Source: Thiohalorhabdus denitrificans (GTDB taxonomy: Bacteria > Pseudomonadota > Gammaproteobacteria > Thiohalorhabdales > Thiohalorhabdaceae). From it: 64,000 nucleotides of DNA. Below are positions 60,407 through 64,000 of the stretch, one piece after another. Position 1 is the first letter of the stretch, and each line of letters opens with the position of its first letter. The notes beneath the pieces are model-generated. The model was not told the origin of the DNA. It was given only the letters and a program-made list of their open reading frames with translations, and ran no database searches. The stretch covers positions 496,001 to 560,000 of the forward strand of contig NZ_LJCP01000010.1 of assembly GCF_001399755.1 (NCBI RefSeq), written 5' to 3'. The position numbers and the translations under genes are program-made.

Positions 60407-61987
60407 ATGGACCGACGTCAATTCTTTGCCTGCGGCTTTCTTCTCTCTTCCCTGGGTCTTGTGGGGGCCTCCAGCCGCAGGGTCAGCGGTCAGGAAAACC
60501 CCTCACCCGAACCCGAGGCTCCGGGACCCGGCACCCCGTTCGACTTCGACCAGGTGAAGAAACGGGCCCGCGACCTGTCCAACCGACCATTTCAGCCGCG
60601 CCAGTCCGATCTGCCCGAGCCCATCTCCAATCTGGGCTACGAAGGCTACACCTCCATCCGCTATCGACCCGAACAGGCCCTCTGGTACGACTCGGATCGG
60701 GCCTTCCGTACCCAGTTCTTCCACCTGGGGCATTACTACAGCCACCCCGTGAAGATCTACGAGGTTGCGGAGGGCGAGGTCCGACCCATCCGCTTCTCCC
60801 CGGAAATGTTCAACTACGAGGACGCCTCCTTCGGCTCCGATACGGACCTGGGAGATATCGGGCTTGCGGGCTTCCGGCTCCACTACTTCCTGAACTTCGC
60901 CCCGGACATGGTCTCCTTCCTGGGGGCGAGCTACTTCCGCGCCGTCGGCGAGAACCTCCAGTACGGCCTGTCCGCACGCGGCCTGGCCATCGACACGGGG
61001 CTGTCGAAGGGCGAGGAATTCCCCTTCTTCCGGGCCTTCTGGCTGGAGCGGCCGGAGCCCGGGCAGGACCACATAAACGTCTACGCCCTCCTCGACAGCG
61101 AGAGCATCACCGGAGCCTACCGCTTCGAGATCCGGCCCGGGTCCACCACCATCATGAATGTGGAGTCCACGCTCTATCCGCGGCAGTCCATCGAGCTACT
61201 GGGCGTGGCCCCGGCCACCAGCATGTACCTCTACGGCGAGAACGACGCCCCCGATACCCCCGATTTCCGCCCCGAGGTCCACGATTCCGACGGCCTGGCC
61301 ATGTGGCGGGGGAACTGGGAGTGGGTCTGGCGTCCCCTCGTGAACCCCAAGGAACTGGCCCTCAATAGCTTCACGGACACCAGTCCCCGCGGCTTCGGCC
61401 TCCTCCAGCGGGACCGGGAGTTCCGCCACTATCAGGATGCCGGGGTCTACTACAACCGCCGGCCGAACCTGTGGGTGGAGCCCTTGAACGACTGGGGCGA
61501 GGGCCACGTACACCTGGTGGAGATCCCCATCAAGGAGGAGATCCACGACAACATCGTCTCCTTCTGGAACCCCAAGGAACCCGTCAAGCCCGGAAAGGAG
61601 CTGGAGTTCTCCTACCGGCTCCTCTGGGGACCGGAGGCCCCCGTTCCCCGCATGGGCGTGGCCCATGTGGGGGCCACCCGCCTCGGCCAGGGCGGCACCC
61701 CCGGCGACCGCCCCGACGGCAAGGTGCACAAGTTCGTCATCGACTTCCGGGGCGGCGATCTTCCCATCCTGGCAAAGGACGCGCCGGTGGAGCCGGTGGT
61801 CTCCGCCACGCGGGGCAAGGTTCTGCATCCGGCCGTCTGGCCAATGGAGGAGACGGATGCCTGGCGGGTGAAGTTCGATCTGGAGTGGGAGGGCGAGGAG
61901 CCCATCGACCTGCGCTGCTTCCTGCGCCTGGGGGAAGAGGCCCTCTCCGAGACCTGGCTCTACCAGTGGAACCCGGGTCAGAGCTAG
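60407..61987 (+). CDS. opgD: Glucan biosynthesis protein OpgD/OpgG family
   Basis: 526 residues. The N-terminus MDRRQFFACGF carries an RR motif with a hydrophobic stretch, pointing to Tat export as in OpgD. FDFDQVKKRARDLSNRPFQP opens the MdoG domain. Later signatures include YEGYTSIRYRPEQALWYD, EFPFFRAFWLERPEPG and SPRGFGLLQRDREFRHYQD. Shapes osmoregulated periplasmic glucans made by OpgH. In E. coli opgG precedes opgH in one operon; here opgH is convergent. Confidence 0.9.
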   Translation: MDRRQFFACGFLLSSLGLVGASSRRVSGQENPSPEPEAPGPGTPFDFDQVKKRARDLSNRPFQPRQSDLPEPISNLGYEGYTSIRYRPEQALWYDSDRAFRTQFFHLGHYYSHPVKIYEVAEGEVRPIRFSPEMFNYEDASFGSDTDLGDIGLAGFRLHYFLNFAPDMVSFLGASYFRAVGENLQYGLSARGLAIDTGLSKGEEFPFFRAFWLERPEPGQDHINVYALLDSESITGAYRFEIRPGSTTIMNVESTLYPRQSIELLGVAPATSMYLYGENDAPDTPDFRPEVHDSDGLAMWRGNWEWVWRPLVNPKELALNSFTDTSPRGFGLLQRDREFRHYQDAGVYYNRRPNLWVEPLNDWGEGHVHLVEIPIKEEIHDNIVSFWNPKEPVKPGKELEFSYRLLWGPEAPVPRMGVAHVGATRLGQGGTPGDRPDGKVHKFVIDFRGGDLPILAKDAPVEPVVSATRGKVLHPAVWPMEETDAWRVKFDLEWEGEEPIDLRCFLRLGEEALSETWLYQWNPGQS

Positions 61988-62077
61988 GCTCCGGCGGACG
62001 TTACGCCCCGAGCCCCGTGCGCCCCTACCGGGCTGCCAACCGTTCCGGCAGCTATGGCTCCACGGCCCGGGTCCGCG

Positions 62078-64000
62078 TCACCCGGGGGCCGCCAGGCGAA
62101 CCTTTCCGGCCTCCGGTTCCTCCCAGGCCAGGGCATGCAGGCGCTGCACGCTGTCCGCGTCGTTGAGCAGGACCCGCAGCTCCGCCTCCCCCAGATCCTC
62201 CAGGCCCCGCTCCTGCACCCTCGTGAGCATGGAATCCAGGTAATACTGCTCGCTGAGGGGCTTGTGCGCGGATCCGGTCAAGGAGACGTGCAGGGCGTTG
62301 ACGAAGGGATCCGTGATGGCCTGGCGGACGTAGCCCCGCTCCGCGGGGGGCGCCCCGGGGACCGGCGTGAGGCTGCTGGTGAGCTCCTTGAGCCTGCGTA
62401 GCACAGCCGGTGAATCGCTCTCGGCCGGTATGAGGAACAGGCTCCGGCGCCGGGCCGCCCGCCCCCAGGAAACCATCCCCGAAAACAGCGTGATGGGGAC
62501 CACTAGCAACGGCCCCGCCAGGACCGGCAACAGCCAGAGGAAGAAGGTGGGCAGGTTGAGGTAGGCCCAGAGCCCCACCGCCACCGCGATGGGGGTCTGC
62601 CAGCCCACCGACGCCAGCAGCGGCCACAGCTCCGCCCCGGCCGCCTCCCGCCTCTGCGGGGTCCAGCCCACGGCCCGCCCCAGCAGATTGGCCACCACGA
62701 ACCGGGTCTGGAACAGCATCAGGATGGGTGCCAGCAGGGCCGAGAACAGGCTCTCCAGCAGCATGCTCATCCCCGCCGGCCCGCTGCCCCCGAAGCGGGC
62801 CCGGAGGCGGGGATCCCGGAGCAACAGCAGGTAGCCGGCCAGCTTGGGCAGGTACAGGAACCCCAGGGTGATCACCAGCAGGGTGGCCGCCTCCAGGAAG
62901 AAGGAGGGCGGCCAGACCGGAAAGGGGCTCCCCTCCTGGAAATAGACCGGATCGGTATGCTTGCGGCGCAGGGCCTCGCCGCCGGCGAGGATCAGGAAGA
63001 CCAGCCACAGGGGCGAGCTGAGGTAGGTGAGGATCCCCATGCCGAGATGGACCCGGCTGGGTAGCCGGAACCCCTGGGCCAACAGCAGCCGGCTGTGCTG
63101 CAGGTTGCCCTGGCACCAGCGCCGGTCCCGCTTGAGGTGCTCCACTAGGTTCGGCGGGGCCTCCTCGTAGCTCCCCCCCAACCACGGCGCCATCCACACC
63201 TGCCAGCCGGCGCGCCGGAGGAGAGCGGCCTCCACGAAGTCGTGGCTCAGGATCTCGCCGCCCAGGGGCGGCTTGCCCGGGAGCTCGGGCAGCCCGCAAT
63301 GCCGGACGAAGGGGGCCACCCGGATGATGGCGTTGTGCCCCCAGTAGTTGCCCTCCCCCAGCTGCCAGAAGCTCAGCCCGTTGGCGAACAGGGGGCCATA
63401 GGCCGCCCCCGCGAACTGCTGGATGCGGGCGAAAAGGGTCTCCTGATTGACGGGGGCCGGCGGAACCTGGACCAAAGCGGTTCTGGGATTGGCGTCCAGC
63501 AGGGCGGCCATCTCCACCAGGGTTGCTCCGTCCATGACGCTGTCCGCGTCGAGCACCACCATGTAGTCGTAGTTCAGGCCCCAGGTCTGACAGAACTCGG
63601 CGATGTTGCCGCTCTTGCGGCCCCAATTATGACGCCGGCGGTGGTAGAAGATGCTCCCGAAGCCGTCCACGGCCTCGCACAGGGCGTTCCAGGCGAGCTC
63701 CTCGGCGATCCAGGTCTCCGGATCCCGGGAATCGCTGAGGATGTACAGGTCGAAACGGTGGGCCTGACCGGTCTGCTGCAGGGATTCGTAGGTGGCCCGC
63801 AAGCCGGCGAGGACCCGCTGGGGATCCTCTTCATAAATGGGCATGGCCAGGGCGATGCGGGTCTCCCGGCCGGCCTCTCCAGGGGGCGTGCCGGCCGTGG
63901 AGAGCCAGCAGGGATCCCGGCCCCGCACCTGCACCCACAACCCCGCCATGGCCGTCCAGAAGGCCGTGGCGATCCAGGCAAAGAGAACTGGGAAGAGGGC
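62078..64000 (-). CDS. opgH: Glucans biosynthesis glucosyltransferase OpgH (N-terminus beyond window)
   Basis: At least 640 residues; the frame is open through the right edge and reads a membrane-like LFPVLFAWIATAFWTAMAGL there, as in MdoH. The glycosyltransferase 2 domain follows, with ALAMPIYEEDP, VVLDADSVMDGATLVEMAAL, SHDFVEAALLRRAGW and the RDRRWCQGNLQH motif (QxxRW-like). Several membrane spans lie after it. Uses UDP-glucose to make periplasmic glucan backbones at the inner membrane. The true start lies outside the window. Confidence 0.93.
   Translation of the reverse strand, partial: ALFPVLFAWIATAFWTAMAGLWVQVRGRDPCWLSTAGTPPGEAGRETRIALAMPIYEEDPQRVLAGLRATYESLQQTGQAHRFDLYILSDSRDPETWIAEELAWNALCEAVDGFGSIFYHRRRHNWGRKSGNIAEFCQTWGLNYDYMVVLDADSVMDGATLVEMAALLDANPRTALVQVPPAPVNQETLFARIQQFAGAAYGPLFANGLSFWQLGEGNYWGHNAIIRVAPFVRHCGLPELPGKPPLGGEILSHDFVEAALLRRAGWQVWMAPWLGGSYEEAPPNLVEHLKRDRRWCQGNLQHSRLLLAQGFRLPSRVHLGMGILTYLSSPLWLVFLILAGGEALRRKHTDPVYFQEGSPFPVWPPSFFLEAATLLVITLGFLYLPKLAGYLLLLRDPRLRARFGGSGPAGMSMLLESLFSALLAPILMLFQTRFVVANLLGRAVGWTPQRREAAGAELWPLLASVGWQTPIAVAVGLWAYLNLPTFFLWLLPVLAGPLLVVPITLFSGMVSWGRAARRRSLFLIPAESDSPAVLRRLKELTSSLTPVPGAPPAERGYVRQAITDPFVNALHVSLTGSAHKPLSEQYYLDSMLTRVQERGLEDLGEAELRVLLNDADSVQRLHALAWEEPEAGKVRLAAPG

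Noticed and set aside
1-64000. CRISPR arrays, insertion sequences, prophage or integrons
   Set aside because: No spaced direct repeats, transposase, integrase or phage structural genes were found; the only repeats are single REP-like elements.

Overview
The window is a GC-rich, gene-dense piece of a proteobacterial chromosome carrying about 56 protein genes on both strands, one tRNA, one gene remnant, and no insertion sequences, prophage or CRISPR. The order xseB-ispA-dxs, a tRNA-Glu with an encoded CCA end, and OpgD/OpgH glucan genes point to a gammaproteobacterium. Two persulfide-type metallo-beta-lactamases and small c-type cytochromes fit a sulfur-metabolising lineage. That placement is inference. 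Two predicted operators, an SOS box of form GTTC-N7-GTTC and an Irr/PerR-like box, look like sites best known from Alphaproteobacteria, so a deep-branching gammaproteobacterium is possible.

Layout. 1-7 kb: housekeeping and accessory enzymes (partial FAD oxidoreductase, a rare Clp1/Grc3-like polynucleotide kinase, Nudix, Mth938-like, MBL-rhodanese, dihydrofolate reductase, ATP-grasp, DJ-1/PfpI). 7-10.8 kb: three overlapping minus-strand genes for a membrane diguanylate cyclase, a porin and a polyamine-type binding protein. 10.8-11.3 kb: a decayed FtsX-type permease fragment and a 44-residue zinc ribbon. 11.4-16.9 kb: an ETHE1-like dioxygenase, then mrfB-mrfA (DNA repair exonuclease and helicase) divergent from lexA with a shared SOS-type box. 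17-30 kb: moaA, an orphan Xre/ParS-type antitoxin, a sugar kinase with a PerM-type transporter, two more hydrolase groups, a Pat-like acetyltransferase, and a histone-deacetylase-like amidohydrolase. 30.5-38 kb: tRNA-Glu, phosphatidylserine decarboxylase, cytochrome c, MFS transporter, aroC, peroxiredoxin, a glycosyltransferase and lipid-type membrane genes.

39-49 kb is the most coherent block: squalene-hopene cyclase, hpnG, hpnH, hpnA, tlyA, xseB, ispA and dxs run in one direction. It joins hopanoid synthesis and side-chain building to the enzymes that make isoprenoid precursors. Next come folE2, proS, a universal stress protein and a lytic transglycosylase. 53-55.4 kb holds a cyclopropane-fatty-acid-synthase-like enzyme split into two genes, overlapping a geranylgeranyl-reductase-like flavoprotein: a candidate lipid-modification operon. 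55.6-58.6 kb has a TolC/adaptor pair without a pump, a TlpA-type thioredoxin and a cytochrome with an unusual CX3CH haem motif. The right end has an aspartase/fumarase, opgD and, convergent to it, opgH running off the edge.

Genes are tightly packed and many pairs overlap by 4 bases (GTGA, ATGA, TTGA), indicating translational coupling. Several starts appear to be GTG or TTG. All functions are read from sequence motifs and family knowledge; no database search was run.
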